Assembly: GCF_000427665.1 (NCBI RefSeq)
Contig: NZ_KE386572.1
Location: 124,001 to 188,000 of the forward strand
Origin: Geminicoccus roseus DSM 18922
GTDB taxonomy: Bacteria; Pseudomonadota; Alphaproteobacteria; Geminicoccales; Geminicoccaceae
Length of the DNA stretch: 64,000 nucleotides
Direction: 5' to 3'
The notes beneath the pieces were generated by a model that was not told the DNA's origin, made no database searches, and saw nothing but the letters and a program-made list of their open reading frames with translations. Below, one piece after another: positions 8,998-18,578 of this stretch. Numbering within the stretch: the stretch's first letter is position 1; every line of letters begins with the position of its first letter. A program made the translations under genes and the position numbers.

Positions 8998-10503
8998 TCA
9001 AGCAGCCGCGAGGAGCTGGTCCTTGCTCACCCCGCGGTCGGCGAACTCTTCGGTGATCTCGCCCTTGCGCATCACCAGGATGCGGTCGGCCAGCGTCAGC
9101 ACCGTTTCCGGCTCCGCCGACGTCACGACCACCGCCACCCCCTTCTCCTTCAGCCCCTTGACGATCTTCACCACGTCGTCCTTGGCGCCGACATCCATGC
9201 CCTTGGTGGGCTCGGAAAGCACCAGGAGGCGCGGCAGGTGGGTGAGCCAGCGCGCCAGCGCCACCTTCTGCTGGTTGCCGCCCGACAGCTTGCGCACCTC
9301 CGGCTCCACCGAGAACGGCCGGATCCGGAGCGCGTCGACATGGCCCTGGGCGATCCGGCGCTCCTCGCCGGGCTTGAGCAGCAGGCTCGAGATCTTCTCC
9401 AGGATGCTGATCGAGATGTTCTTGTAGACCGGCTCGTGGGCGAACAGCATCGCGCGCCGGCTCTCCGGCACCATCGCGATCCCGGCCTTCTTGGCGTCCG
9501 AGGTGTTGCGCAGCCGGATCGGCTTGCCGTCCATGCTGACCGTGCCGCCATGCAGGGTCGCCTTGCCCATCAGCGCCCGGGCAAGCTCGGTCTGGCCGGA
9601 GCCCATGAAGCCGTACAGGCCCAGCACCTCGCCGGCCTTCACGTCGAAGCTGACGTCCTGGAAGCTGCGCGGCCGGAACAGCCCGCGCGCCGAGAACACC
9701 ACCGGCGCACCCTTCGGGCTTTCCAGCGGGATCTCGCCCAGCATCGCGTCGGCCAGCTCGTGGTGGCCGGCGCCGATCATCTGCTCGATCACCCAGGCCT
9801 TGTCGACCGAGGCAGCCTGGGTGGTGGCGACCTTGCGGCTGTTGCGGAACACGGTGACCCGGTCCGACACTTCCAGGATATCCTCCAGGAAGTGGGAGAT
9901 GAACACGAAGGTGGTGCCCTCCGCCTTCAGCCGCCCCAGCACCTCGAACAGATGCTTCACCTCCGGCGGCGAGAGCGCCGAGGTCGGCTCGTCCAGGATC
10001 ACGATCCGGGCGCCGGAGAACAGCACCCGGCTGATCTCGACCAGCTGCTGCATGCCGATCGGCAGCGCGCCGGCCTCGCGCCCTGGGTCGATGTCGATGC
10101 CCAGCCGGTGCAGGTGCTCGGCCGCCTCGCGCTTCATCCGCCCCCAGGAGACGATGCCCATGCCGTTGGTGGGCTGCACGCCCAGGAACACGTTCTCGGC
10201 CACCGAGAGTTGCGGGACGATCGAGAGCTCCTGGTGGACCATGCCGATGCCGGCGGCCAGCGCGTCGCGCGCCGAGCGGAAATGCACCGGCCGGCCATCG
10301 ATGCGCATCTCGCCGTCATAGCTGTGGTGCACGCCGGCGATGATCTTCATCAGCGTGGACTTGCCGGCGCCGTTCTCGCCGACCAGGCCGTGCACCTCGC
10401 CGCGCTTCAGGTCGAAGTCGATCCCGGTGAGCGCGGTCACGCCGCCGAACCGCTTGCCGATCCCGATCATCTCCAGGATCGGTGTTTCCGCCGATGCGCT
10501 CAT
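8998..10503 (-). CDS. Sugar ABC transporter ATP-binding protein (double ABC domain)
   Basis: A 501-residue cytoplasmic ATPase with two ABC domains, as in RbsA/MglA. The first has Walker A GENGAGKST at 42-50 and Walker B IVILDEPTSAL. The second lacks a canonical Walker A, but has the signature LSGGNQQKVALARWL and a Walker B-like LLVLSEPTKGMDVG; such asymmetry is usual in CUT2 ATPases. The ATG at 10503 is preferred; an in-frame GTG lies five codons upstream. It powers the permease at 7960-8982. Confidence 0.93.
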   Translation of the reverse strand: MSASAETPILEMIGIGKRFGGVTALTGIDFDLKRGEVHGLVGENGAGKSTLMKIIAGVHHSYDGEMRIDGRPVHFRSARDALAAGIGMVHQELSIVPQLSVAENVFLGVQPTNGMGIVSWGRMKREAAEHLHRLGIDIDPGREAGALPIGMQQLVEISRVLFSGARIVILDEPTSALSPPEVKHLFEVLGRLKAEGTTFVFISHFLEDILEVSDRVTVFRNSRKVATTQAASVDKAWVIEQMIGAGHHELADAMLGEIPLESPKGAPVVFSARGLFRPRSFQDVSFDVKAGEVLGLYGFMGSGQTELARALMGKATLHGGTVSMDGKPIRLRNTSDAKKAGIAMVPESRRAMLFAHEPVYKNISISILEKISSLLLKPGEERRIAQGHVDALRIRPFSVEPEVRKLSGGNQQKVALARWLTHLPRLLVLSEPTKGMDVGAKDDVVKIVKGLKEKGVAVVVTSAEPETVLTLADRILVMRKGEITEEFADRGVSKDQLLAAA

Positions 10504-10585
10504 CCCACCACCCGACACCCGCCCATCCTTGTCCGCCCTGCCCCGAGCGCCACGGCCGGCGGATGCCGGCCGTGGCGGGCCCGGA

Positions 10586-11626
10586 TCAGATCAGGAAGTG
10601 CCGCTGCATCCAGAGCATGCCTTCGGCATTGTTCTTGGTGACCACCGGCCCGTCGGTGATGACGTGCTTGGGGATCCCCTCGCCGCTCTTCTCGCCGGCG
10701 ACCACCGCCGCCACGCCCGCCATGACCGCACCGCCATGGATGCGCCCGGACGGGTTGCGCACGGTGGCGTGCATCCGGCCGTCGATGACCGCCTCGACCG
10801 CCGGCGGCATCGCGTCGACGCCACCCACCAGGATGTTGTCGCGGCCGCGCGCCTTCATGACGTTCTGGGCGGCCAGCGCCATGTCGTCGTTGTGGAAGAA
10901 CGCCGCGTCGATCTCGGGGTACTTGGTGAGCAGGCTGTCCCAGATCCGGGTGGCCTTGGTGACGTCCCAGTCGGCCGGCTGCTCGTCGAGCACCTCGATC
11001 TCGGGGAACTTCTCGACCACCGAGTGGAAGCCGCGCGCACGGCCCTGGGCGCCGGTGTGTCCCAGCGCGCCCTGGGTCATCACGATCTTGCCCTTGCCGC
11101 CCATGGCGTCCACCAGGGCCTGGGTGACCGCGGCGCCCATGAACTCGTTGTCCGGCGCCAGGAAGCTGTGCACGTCAATCTGGTCGAGCGGCGCGATCAG
11201 CGTGTCCATGTCGATCACCGGGATGCCGGCGTCGATCATCCGCTTGACCGGGTCGGTCAGCGTGCCGATGCCGAACGCCTGGATCGCGACGAAGTCCCAC
11301 TCCTGCGAAGCCATGTTGTCGATGGCGGCGCGCTGCTTGGGCGCCGACAGCTCGCCGTCGAACCAGGTGACCTCGACGTTGAACAGCTTGCCCCAGTACT
11401 CGGCGGCCTGCTTGCCCTGGGCGCACCAGGTCGCCTGGAGGCCGGCATTGGAGAACGCCGCCTTCAGCGGCTTTTCCGACCGGCCCATCTCCTGGGCGAG
11501 TGCCGCACCCATGAACGGGCTCATGCCCATGCCGCCCAGCAAGGCCGCGGCCGCGGCGCTGGAGCCGGTCACCTTGTGGATGAACGAACGCCGGGTCTCC
11601 GGCGTGACGCCGATCTTGTCGGTCAT
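10586..11626 (-). CDS. Sugar ABC transporter substrate-binding protein with Tat signal
   Basis: A 346-residue periplasmic binding protein of the RbsB type. Its N-terminus carries a twin-arginine signal, TRRSFIHK with the arginines at 12-13, followed by an Ala/Gly-rich hydrophobic stretch ending ALAQ. Tat export is unusual but known among CUT2 binding proteins. The mature part shows DNMASQEWDFVAIQAFG, GIPVIDMDTLIAP and HNDDMALAAQNVMKARG, typical of the hinge and ligand-lobe regions. The ATG at 11626 is preceded by AGGGAGGT at good distance, so the longer open frame is not used. First gene of the leftward operon. Confidence 0.92.
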   Translation of the reverse strand: MTDKIGVTPETRRSFIHKVTGSSAAAAALLGGMGMSPFMGAALAQEMGRSEKPLKAAFSNAGLQATWCAQGKQAAEYWGKLFNVEVTWFDGELSAPKQRAAIDNMASQEWDFVAIQAFGIGTLTDPVKRMIDAGIPVIDMDTLIAPLDQIDVHSFLAPDNEFMGAAVTQALVDAMGGKGKIVMTQGALGHTGAQGRARGFHSVVEKFPEIEVLDEQPADWDVTKATRIWDSLLTKYPEIDAAFFHNDDMALAAQNVMKARGRDNILVGGVDAMPPAVEAVIDGRMHATVRNPSGRIHGGAVMAGVAAVVAGEKSGEGIPKHVITDGPVVTKNNAEGMLWMQRHFLI

Positions 11627-11856
11627 CGGTAGGTACCTCCCTGAAGGCGGTCTCGCCGGACCGCGCGCGGCAGTCTTGAGGGACGCCGTCGGGCTTGGCA
11701 AGCGCTCCTGCGGCAGCCTGCCCGCAAAAATCATACTTTAGCAGCTCTGACTGAATCCTCATGGTCCGCCACGCCCGGGACCGCCCGAACCGCCTGCCGG
11801 CAGAAGCCGATCACGCACCATGGTCAGCCCGCTCAAGCACCGCGCCGGCTCCAGCC

Positions 11857-11915
11857 TCAGCCGACCGGCTTGCCCTCAAGGTCCAGCGCCAGGCGCGGCA
11901 GGAAGATCACCAGCC
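11857..11915 (-). pseudogene. Relic of a VanZ-like gene 3' end
   Basis: Bases 11879-11915 match bases 14152-14188 at 36 of 37 positions; the latter are codons of the VanZ-like gene on the minus strand. Read on the minus strand, the relic gives LVIFLPRLALDLEGKPVG and then a stop at 11857-11859, against LVIFLLRLALDLWG in the intact gene. No longer open frame continues upstream. It appears to be the last part of a second, decayed VanZ-like gene lying on the other side of the VWA gene, within the 505-base gap 11627-12131. That gap otherwise shows only an AT-rich part from about 11950. Confidence 0.5.
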
Positions 11916-12131
11916 TGCTCCGACCTGGAAACGAGGCGGAAAAGCAGCCTGCCATCACTACAGACATCACCGTCAGGATGCGTATTTACATGACAAGCCC
12001 GGAAAGTGGTTGACGAGACATTCCGGCTTTGCCAGACAGATCAACCATAATACGGCATAGTCAAAGCATGCCATTCCTAACGTTGCAGCCCTCGCATTGA
12101 AATGATGGGTACATGTTGGGATTATTTGCAC

Positions 12132-13922
12132 ATGGTACAATCATCTTCTTCATCCCTGCTTTCCGAGCTGAATGAAGCCAAGCCTGTCGACACGTCCTTG
12201 CTGGCACCGATCGATCGCCGCCTGCTGACTGTCGAAGAAACGGGCGAAGTCGTGGTGACCCTCGCCGGCGAGAATGGCCGCTACCAGAACTCGCTCGGCT
12301 ACTACACCGTGAACGAGGACGGCACGTTCGGCTCGGTCGGTCTTCTTTTCGCGGATACCAACTCGACCAAGTTCGATCCGGACAATCCCGAGGTCGATGA
12401 CGGCAAGGGCAGCCTGGTGGAAGGAATCAGCCAGGCCTCGTTCGGCAGCTTTGCCGCCGGCACCGAGATCGGCTTCTTCCTTCTCGCCAACGGCGCCGCG
12501 CTGAATGGCGACCTAGATCCCACCGCCTCGTTCCGCCTGGAGAAGGCAGACGGAAGTCCGGCCGGCATCGCTGACGGAACGGTGCCCCGCTTGGTGCAAG
12601 TCGGCGCGGATGGCCAGGAGGTCGTCCTTCAAGGCGATCTGATGTTCACGACCGATCCCACCGGCGAGGACTTCGCCAACGCCCTGAACAGCGGCGGCGC
12701 AGGGCAGGCCATCGCCGGCACCGACGAGGAGGGCGATCTGCTGATCGCCTTCGAAGACCTGCGCGCGGGCCACCGCTTCGCCGATCTGGACTTCAACGAC
12801 CTGGTGATCGAGGTGACGACGATCGCCAGCGGGGAGCCCTCGCCCACGCAGACGGCTACCGACCAGGCGACCATCCCCTCCACCGGCCAGACCCTGGCGG
12901 CCAGCCTCACCAGCGAAGTCGCCACCACCGACGACGTCATCGAGATCGAAGGCTTCATCAATCTGGGCGGGATCGCGCAGCCACCGTTCAACGTCGCCTT
13001 CGTGATCGACACCTCGGGCTCGATGCTCTCCGATTTCGGCGGCGACGTGGGCGACCTGAACGGAGATGGCCGGTTCAATACCCGGCTGGACGGCGCGATC
13101 GCCGCCTTCGAGGCGCTCAACCAGTCGATCATCGAGGACGGCCTGCAGGACGTCGTCGACATCAAGATCATCACGATCGACACGGTGTCGAGCACGTCGG
13201 AGGTCCTGGACCCGGGCGAGGACGTCGATGATGCCTTGGAAGCGCTGCAGCTGGGCGGGATCACCAACTACGCCGACGCGCTGGACCAGGCCGGCCTGTT
13301 CTTCGATGCACAGGCGGGGGGCACCAACATCGTTTATTTCGCCTCGGACGGGAATCCCAATACCGGCGGCTCCTACGAGGACGAGCTGACCCGCCTGACC
13401 GACGTGCACGAGGCGCGGATCGATGCGATCGGCATCGGCACCGCCGTCACCGAAACCGTGCTGGACGCCATCGATTCCGACGGCGAGGCCCAGATCACCA
13501 CCACCCCGGAGGAACTGGAGGCCGATCTCGGCGCCGCGCCGATCGCGCCCGCCGATCTGGCCAGCGTCGAGATCCTGCTGGATGGCGACGTGGTGCAGAC
13601 GATCGACGTGGCCGACCTGACGGTGACGCCGTTCGGGCTGCGCTTCGCGTTCTCCCTGACCGGCATCGACATCACCGACGGCGTGGCCAACCAGGTCTCG
13701 GTGCGGGTGGTCGGATCGGACGGCGACGCGACCACCGTGCAGCCGACCCTTTCCGTGGCCGATCCAGGTTCGGCACCCGTGGCGCCCCTGGTTCTCGACC
13801 TGGACGACGACGCTCCGTCGGCCGGCAGCTCTCTGTCGATCGAGGCGACCCTGGCGCCCACCGGCACCGAACTCGCCTCGCTCCTGCAGGAGCCGGCCGC
13901 GTCCCAGGTCATCGCCGCCTGA
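12132..13922 (+). CDS. DUF4114 and von Willebrand A domain protein, probably exported
   Basis: About 596 residues, strongly acidic and free of cysteine from this start. The N-terminal third ends in a DUF4114 domain with the typical LLIAFEDLRAGHRFADLDFNDLVIEV motif (around residues 205-230). A VWA domain follows, with the metal-site motif DTSGSMLS near residue 292 and a Gly/Asp-rich loop (GDVGDLNGDGR) that could bind calcium. The C-terminal part looks like beta-sandwich repeats. No Sec signal is seen; such proteins are often type I secretion substrates, which is inference. An ATG at 12102 is an alternative start, and neither has a good ribosome site. Confidence 0.8.
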   Translation: MVQSSSSSLLSELNEAKPVDTSLLAPIDRRLLTVEETGEVVVTLAGENGRYQNSLGYYTVNEDGTFGSVGLLFADTNSTKFDPDNPEVDDGKGSLVEGISQASFGSFAAGTEIGFFLLANGAALNGDLDPTASFRLEKADGSPAGIADGTVPRLVQVGADGQEVVLQGDLMFTTDPTGEDFANALNSGGAGQAIAGTDEEGDLLIAFEDLRAGHRFADLDFNDLVIEVTTIASGEPSPTQTATDQATIPSTGQTLAASLTSEVATTDDVIEIEGFINLGGIAQPPFNVAFVIDTSGSMLSDFGGDVGDLNGDGRFNTRLDGAIAAFEALNQSIIEDGLQDVVDIKIITIDTVSSTSEVLDPGEDVDDALEALQLGGITNYADALDQAGLFFDAQAGGTNIVYFASDGNPNTGGSYEDELTRLTDVHEARIDAIGIGTAVTETVLDAIDSDGEAQITTTPEELEADLGAAPIAPADLASVEILLDGDVVQTIDVADLTVTPFGLRFAFSLTGIDITDGVANQVSVRVVGSDGDATTVQPTLSVADPGSAPVAPLVLDLDDDAPSAGSSLSIEATLAPTGTELASLLQEPAASQVIAA

Positions 13923-13943
13923 CAGGCGTCGCCAGGGACCAGC

Positions 13944-13982
13944 GCGGGGATGTCCCGGCAGTCGTTGCCGGGCCATCCCCGC
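13944..13982 (+). terminator. Strong hairpin terminator after the VWA gene
   Basis: GCGGGGATG at 13944-13952 pairs with CATCCCCGC at 13974-13982, and CCCGGCA pairs with TGCCGGG inside, leaving a five-base loop and one mismatch. It begins 22 bases after the VWA stop and is followed by CTTGCTGG. This is the most stable hairpin in this part of the window and may serve both convergent genes. Confidence 0.65.
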
Positions 13983-14096
13983 CTTGCTGGATGGTGCACG
14001 GCATCCGCGGCAAGTGACTGGGGTGCCGGCTCAGCGCGCAGGCGGTCCGGCGGCAGGGTTGCAGGCCGATACGCCCAGCGTCACGCCGGACGGATG

Positions 14097-15170
14097 TCAG
14101 CGGGAGCGTGCGTCCGAGAGGGTGGAGCGCGCCGAGGCGCTGGCGCCCCACAGGTCCAGCGCCAGGCGCAGCAGGAAGATCACCAGCCAGCCGAGCAGCG
14201 CGCCGGTGACGTTGGTGATGATGTCGTCGACCGACGGCACCCGGCCGGGCACGGTGAGCTGGGTGAACTCGATGGTGCCGCTGACCGCAAGCCCGGTCGC
14301 CAGCACCGAGAACACCGTGGCGCCCGGCCAGATCGCCGCGACCATGCCGAGCGGCACGAAGCCTAAGACGTTCTGCCAGGCATCGGCGGTGCCCAGGTCC
14401 TCCAGCATGGTCAGGCGCGGCTCGCGGTGCAGGAACCACATCCGCGGCGGGCGATCCAGGACGCCCGGCGCCAGCAGGTCGACCTGGCGGCTGCCGGCCT
14501 GCACCTCAGCCTTCAGGATCTCGCCCAGGAAATAGCGGCGGATGTTCAGGTCGCTGCCCACCACCGCCTGGTAGGTGCCGTTCCAGCGCCGGCGCGGGTC
14601 GTAGGGATAGGTGCGGTTGATCACCTGCCGGCCGTCGATCGCCACGGTGAGCCTTGGCCCCAACAGCTCCAGGTCGATCGTCACCGGCACCCCGTCCGTG
14701 AACACGTTCGGGACCCGGATCGGCGGCGCCCCCTCATGGTTGGTGCCCTTGCCGCGCAGATGCACCAGCAGGGCCGGCCCCTCCCGGTCGAGCGAGAGCA
14801 GCCGGCCGTTCGCCCCGCCGCTCAGGCCGAACATCCGGCCGATGAAACGCGGGTGCGGCGGGGCCGGCACCACCTCCAGGTGGACGCGCAGGGGCAGGCC
14901 CTGCACCACGTCGTCCAGCCAGCCGGGCGGCTGGTAGCTGCGCAGCAGGCCTGGCTTAGCGAACAGGGCATGGCCGTCGGCGGCGATCTCGACCTGGTTG
15001 AGCTGCTGCTTGGGCAGCCGCCAGTGCAGCGGCCAGAACACCGCCACGAAATAGCTGGCCAGCACCACCAGCAGGGCGGTGACGCGCAGGCCGGGCGTGA
15101 GGAGCGCGCTGATCTCCTCGTGGACCAGGAAGCGCTCGCGCAACCGGCCCGGCCGGTGCGCCTCGATCAT
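14097..15170 (-). CDS. VanZ-like membrane protein with large extracytoplasmic domain
   Basis: A 357-residue protein. One N-terminal membrane segment (VTALLVVLASYFVAVFWPL, about residues 30-48) is followed by a beta-rich periplasmic domain of about 170 residues that resembles a concanavalin-like/LamG fold (NVFTDGVPVTIDLELLGPRLTVAIDGRQV). The C-terminal membrane part is VanZ-like: AWQNVLGFVPLGMVAAI, SGTIEFTQLTVPGRVPSVDDIITNVTGALLGW. The E-F-x-Q and D-D-x-x-x-N signatures are characteristic. VanZ was named for low-level teicoplanin resistance; the role here is unknown. It is convergent with the VWA gene. Confidence 0.8.
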   Translation of the reverse strand: MIEAHRPGRLRERFLVHEEISALLTPGLRVTALLVVLASYFVAVFWPLHWRLPKQQLNQVEIAADGHALFAKPGLLRSYQPPGWLDDVVQGLPLRVHLEVVPAPPHPRFIGRMFGLSGGANGRLLSLDREGPALLVHLRGKGTNHEGAPPIRVPNVFTDGVPVTIDLELLGPRLTVAIDGRQVINRTYPYDPRRRWNGTYQAVVGSDLNIRRYFLGEILKAEVQAGSRQVDLLAPGVLDRPPRMWFLHREPRLTMLEDLGTADAWQNVLGFVPLGMVAAIWPGATVFSVLATGLAVSGTIEFTQLTVPGRVPSVDDIITNVTGALLGWLVIFLLRLALDLWGASASARSTLSDARSR

Positions 15171-15235
15171 CGCGCGCAGGGCCGCGAACGGGCGGCGCCA
15201 TGCCGCCCGCCGGGCCCCGTGCGGGTGCGGATCGT

Positions 15236-16450
15236 TCAGGACAGGGCCTTGGCGAGCTGCTTGTCGAGCGCGTCCAAGAAGCCCGTGGTAGTGAGCCAGG
15301 GCTGCTCCGGCCCGATCAGCACCGCCAGGTCCTTGGTCATCTGGCCGCCCTCGACCGTGTCGACGCAGACCTTTTCCAGGGTCGCGGCGAACTGCTCCAC
15401 GTCCGGCGTGCCGTCGATCTTGCCGCGATAGGTCAAGCCGCGGGTCCAGGCGAAGATCGAGGCGATCGGGTTGGTGGAGGTCTGCTTGCCCTTCTGGTGC
15501 TCGCGGTAGTGGCGGGTCACCGTGCCGTGCGCCGCCTCGGCCTCAATGGTGCCGCCGTCCGGGGTCATCAGCACCGAGGTCATCAGGCCCAGCGAGCCGA
15601 AGCCCTGCGCCACCGTGTCGGACTGCACGTCGCCGTCATAGTTCTTGCAGGCCCAGACATAGCCGCCCGACCACTTCATCGCGCAGGCGACCATGTCGTC
15701 GATCAGCCGGTGCTCGTAGGTCACCCCGGCTTCCTTGAACTTGCCGGCGAACTCCGCGTCGTACACCTCCTGGAACAGGTCCTTGAAGCGCCCGTCATAG
15801 GCCTTCAGGATCGTGTTCTTGGTCGACAGGTAGAGCGGCCAGCCGCGCTGCAGCGCGTAGTTCATCGACGCGCGGGCGAACTCGCGCACCGATTCGTCCA
15901 GGTTGTACATGGCCATCGCCACGCCGGCCGCCTGGAAGTCGTAGACCTCGTGGTGGATCGGCGCGGAGCCGTCCTCGGGCTGGAAGGTGATGGTCAGCTT
16001 GCCCTTGCCCGGCACCTTGAAGTCGGTGGCGCGGTACTGGTCGCCGAAGGCATGGCGGCCGATCACGATCGGCTGGGTCCAGCCCGGCACCAGGCGCGGC
16101 ACGTTCTTGCAGATGATCGGCTCGCGGAAGATGGTCCCGCCCAGGATGTTGCGGATCGTGCCGTTCGGCGACTTCCACATCTTCTTGAGCTTGAACTCCT
16201 CGACGCGCTGCTCGTCGGGGGTGATCGTGGCGCACTTCACGCCGACATTGTACTTCTTGATCGCCTCGGCGGCGTCGACCGTCACCTGGTCGGAGGTCGC
16301 GTCGCGATGCTCGACGCCCAGGTCGTAATACTTCAGGTCGATGTCCAGATAGGGCAGGATCAGCTTGTCCTTGATCATCTGCCAGATGATCCGGGTCATC
16401 TCGTCGCCGTCGAGCTCGACGATCGGGTTCTTGACCTTGATCTTCGCCAT
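15236..16450 (-). CDS. icd: NADP-dependent isocitrate dehydrogenase
   Basis: 404 residues, of the eukaryote-like (type II homodimeric) isocitrate dehydrogenase common in alphaproteobacteria. It begins [21 protein letters not shown], has the substrate loop [22 protein letters not shown] and ends the active site with [16 protein letters not shown]. It converts isocitrate to 2-oxoglutarate in the TCA cycle, making NADPH. A perfect AGAAGGAG ribosome site precedes the ATG. Confidence 0.97.
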   Translation of the reverse strand: MAKIKVKNPIVELDGDEMTRIIWQMIKDKLILPYLDIDLKYYDLGVEHRDATSDQVTVDAAEAIKKYNVGVKCATITPDEQRVEEFKLKKMWKSPNGTIRNILGGTIFREPIICKNVPRLVPGWTQPIVIGRHAFGDQYRATDFKVPGKGKLTITFQPEDGSAPIHHEVYDFQAAGVAMAMYNLDESVREFARASMNYALQRGWPLYLSTKNTILKAYDGRFKDLFQEVYDAEFAGKFKEAGVTYEHRLIDDMVACAMKWSGGYVWACKNYDGDVQSDTVAQGFGSLGLMTSVLMTPDGGTIEAEAAHGTVTRHYREHQKGKQTSTNPIASIFAWTRGLTYRGKIDGTPDVEQFAATLEKVCVDTVEGGQMTKDLAVLIGPEQPWLTTTGFLDALDKQLAKALS

Positions 16451-16614
16451 GGGTGGCTCCTTCTGCCGCAGGTCCGAAACGTCCGCCCGCGCCGCGTGCG
16501 GGCCTTCTAGCTAGGCTTGGGCGCACCGATCAACGCCTGCCGCCGCCGCATCGACGCAACGCTGACCTGTTCTCGGCGGCTGCGCGCGGCCCGGAAGCCG
16601 GTTTTCGGCCGCCG

Positions 16615-17292
16615 TCACGCCTGGTTCCAGAGCGCGTCCTTGATCTTGGCGACGAACCCCGCATGGGCCAGGAGCTCCGCCTCGCTGGCGGCATGCGGGC
16701 GGGCGGGGCGGAACGGCCGCTCGATCCGTCCCAGGGCCGGCCCGCTGCGCTCCGCCTCCACCGAGAAGCCGAGCGCCGCCTGCCGCCCGCCCAAAAGGTT
16801 GACGTAGACCTCTGCCAGCAGTTCGCAGTCGAGCAGGGCGCCGTGGAACACCCGGCCGGAATTGTCGATGGAGAAGCGCCGGCACAAGGCGTCCAGGCTG
16901 GCCGGCGCCCCCGGGAACTTGCGCTGCGCCATCATCAGCGTGTCGATTGCGCGGTCCGAGGGCAGTTCGGGAAGCCTTGCCCGGAACAGCTCGGCGTTGA
17001 GGAAGCGCATGTCGAACGGCGCGTTGTGGATGATCAGCGGGTCGTCGCCGATGAAGTCCAGGAACTCCCTGGCGACCTGCTTGAAGCGCGGCTGGCCGAC
17101 CAGCTTCTCCGTGGTGATCCCGTGGATGCGCGCGGCGTCCTCGGGCACGTCGCGCTGCGGGTCGATCAGCGAATAGAACGACTTGCCGGTCGGCACCTGG
17201 TGGACCAGCTCCAGGCAGGCGATCTCCAGGATCCGGTGGCCGTCGCGCGGGTTCAGCCCGGTGGTCTCGGTGTCGAGCACGATCTCACGCAT
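16615..17292 (-). CDS. dnaQ: DNA polymerase III epsilon subunit (3'-5' proofreading exonuclease)
   Basis: 225 residues with all five DEDDh catalytic residues: Asp7 and Glu9 in DTETTG, Asp94 in HNAPFD, and His150/Asp155 in HGALLDCELL. The start at 17292 is chosen because the exonuclease fold begins immediately there; the longer open frame reaching 17493 lies inside coaE. It overlaps the coaE stop by eight bases, so the two are coupled. The C-terminal tail would bind the polymerase alpha subunit. Confidence 0.95.
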   Translation of the reverse strand: MREIVLDTETTGLNPRDGHRILEIACLELVHQVPTGKSFYSLIDPQRDVPEDAARIHGITTEKLVGQPRFKQVAREFLDFIGDDPLIIHNAPFDMRFLNAELFRARLPELPSDRAIDTLMMAQRKFPGAPASLDALCRRFSIDNSGRVFHGALLDCELLAEVYVNLLGGRQAALGFSVEAERSGPALGRIERPFRPARPHAASEAELLAHAGFVAKIKDALWNQA

Positions 17293-17962
17293 GTCGCGTC
17301 CTTTCGCTGATCCGGGCGGCCAGGGCATAGCGGTGCGGCCAGACCAGTGCTGCCGGCTCCGGCTGACCGCCCGGCCCTGCCAGGCTGTCCAGGAAGCCGA
17401 CCAGCCGCCGCTGCACCGCTCCCCGATCATAGCCCGAGGGAATGAACAAATCGCCCAGACGCCGCTTGGTCGGGGTCGGGACCTGCTGGGCACGGATCCG
17501 CGCCAGCCGCTCGCTTGTCATGCCGGGCCGGCGCAGCGCCCGCTGCTCCTGCAGCGCGTCGGAGCAGCCGACCACCACGACCCGGTCGACCCGGCGCTCG
17601 CCCGCGGTCTCGAACAGGAGCGGGATGTCCAGCACCACCACGGGCGTGCGGCGCCGGGCGGCGGCTTCCAGGAAGTCGCGCTCCGCCTGGCGCACCAGCG
17701 GGTGGACGATCGCCTCCAGGCGCCGCAGCTTGGCCTGGTCGCCGAACACCGCCTTGCCGAGCAGGGCGCGGTCGAGCGCCCCGTCGGCGGCCAGCACGCC
17801 CGGGAAGGCCAGGGCCACCGGCGCCACCGCGGCGCCGCCCGGCCGGAACATCAGGTGCACGGCCTGGTCGGCATCGAACACCGGCACGTCCATGGCCCTG
17901 AACAGGCCGGCCACGTGGCTCTTGCCGGTGGCGATCGATCCGGTCAGGCCGATCAGCAGCAA
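17285..17962 (-). CDS. coaE: Dephospho-CoA kinase
   Basis: 225 residues, with P-loop GSIATGKS at 8-15, then VFDADQAVHLMF and the LID/substrate region IVHPLVRQAERDFL. It catalyses the last step of coenzyme A synthesis, phosphorylation of dephospho-CoA. The start is taken as TTG at 17962, with GGTGAG six bases upstream (that sequence overlaps the maf stop); no ATG fits. It sits between maf and dnaQ. In many alphaproteobacteria aroE lies between maf and coaE, and here it does not. Confidence 0.93.
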   Translation of the reverse strand: MLLIGLTGSIATGKSHVAGLFRAMDVPVFDADQAVHLMFRPGGAAVAPVALAFPGVLAADGALDRALLGKAVFGDQAKLRRLEAIVHPLVRQAERDFLEAAARRRTPVVVLDIPLLFETAGERRVDRVVVVGCSDALQEQRALRRPGMTSERLARIRAQQVPTPTKRRLGDLFIPSGYDRGAVQRRLVGFLDSLAGPGGQPEPAALVWPHRYALAARISERTRHA

Positions 17963-17969
17963 GGGCCGC

Positions 17970-18578
17970 TCACCGCCGCAGCACGCCCTGGTCGCGCAGC
18001 GCCTGCAGGACCTGCAGGAGCGGCAGGCCCAGGATCGTGAAATAGTCGCCGCTGGTCTTGGTGAACAGCTGGGCGCCGGCACCCTCCAGATGGTAGGCGC
18101 CCACCGACTGCCAGACCCCGTCGTCGGCCCGCGCCAGGTAGTCCTCCAGGAACTCGTCGGTGAACGGCCGCATCCACAGGTCGGCATGGGCGACATGGTG
18201 ACAGATGCGGGCGCCGGAGCGGAACAGCACGGCAGCGCTCCAGAGCCGGTGCTGGCGGCCGCGCAGCTGCCGGAGCTGCTCGCGGGCGCCGTCCAGGGTC
18301 TCCGGCTTGTCCAGCCAGCGCCCCTCGACCTCCAGCATCTGGTCGGCCCCCAGGACCAGCGCGTCGCCACCATACCGGGCCGCCACCCGCTGCGCCTTGA
18401 CCTCGGCCAGGATCACCGCCGCGTCCTGGGCGCTGACGCCCTCCGCGGCCAGGGCGTGCTTCATCTCGGATTCGTCGACCGAGGCCGCTTCGGCGACCAG
18501 GCTCAGCCCGGCCGCCTCGAGCATGCGGCGCCTGGCCGGGCTCTGCGACGCCAGGATCAGCAGGGGAGGCTCGGCCAT
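17970..18578 (-). CDS. maf: Maf-like nucleoside triphosphate pyrophosphatase
   Basis: 202 residues. The N-terminal LILASQSPARRRML motif (residues 7-20) and VLGADQMLEVEGRWLDKPETLDGAREQL (around 73-100) identify the Maf/YceF family, which hydrolyses non-canonical or UTP/dTTP-type nucleotides. The ATG at 18578 has GAGG upstream; the longer frame to 18659 lacks family similarity. First of the leftward maf-coaE-dnaQ set. Confidence 0.93.
   Translation of the reverse strand: MAEPPLLILASQSPARRRMLEAAGLSLVAEAASVDESEMKHALAAEGVSAQDAAVILAEVKAQRVAARYGGDALVLGADQMLEVEGRWLDKPETLDGAREQLRQLRGRQHRLWSAAVLFRSGARICHHVAHADLWMRPFTDEFLEDYLARADDGVWQSVGAYHLEGAGAQLFTKTSGDYFTILGLPLLQVLQALRDQGVLRR

Noticed and set aside
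11730-11735. TATGAT on the minus strand as the -10 of the second sugar ABC operon
   Set aside because: No acceptable -35 at 16-18 bases upstream, so it is not listed as a promoter.
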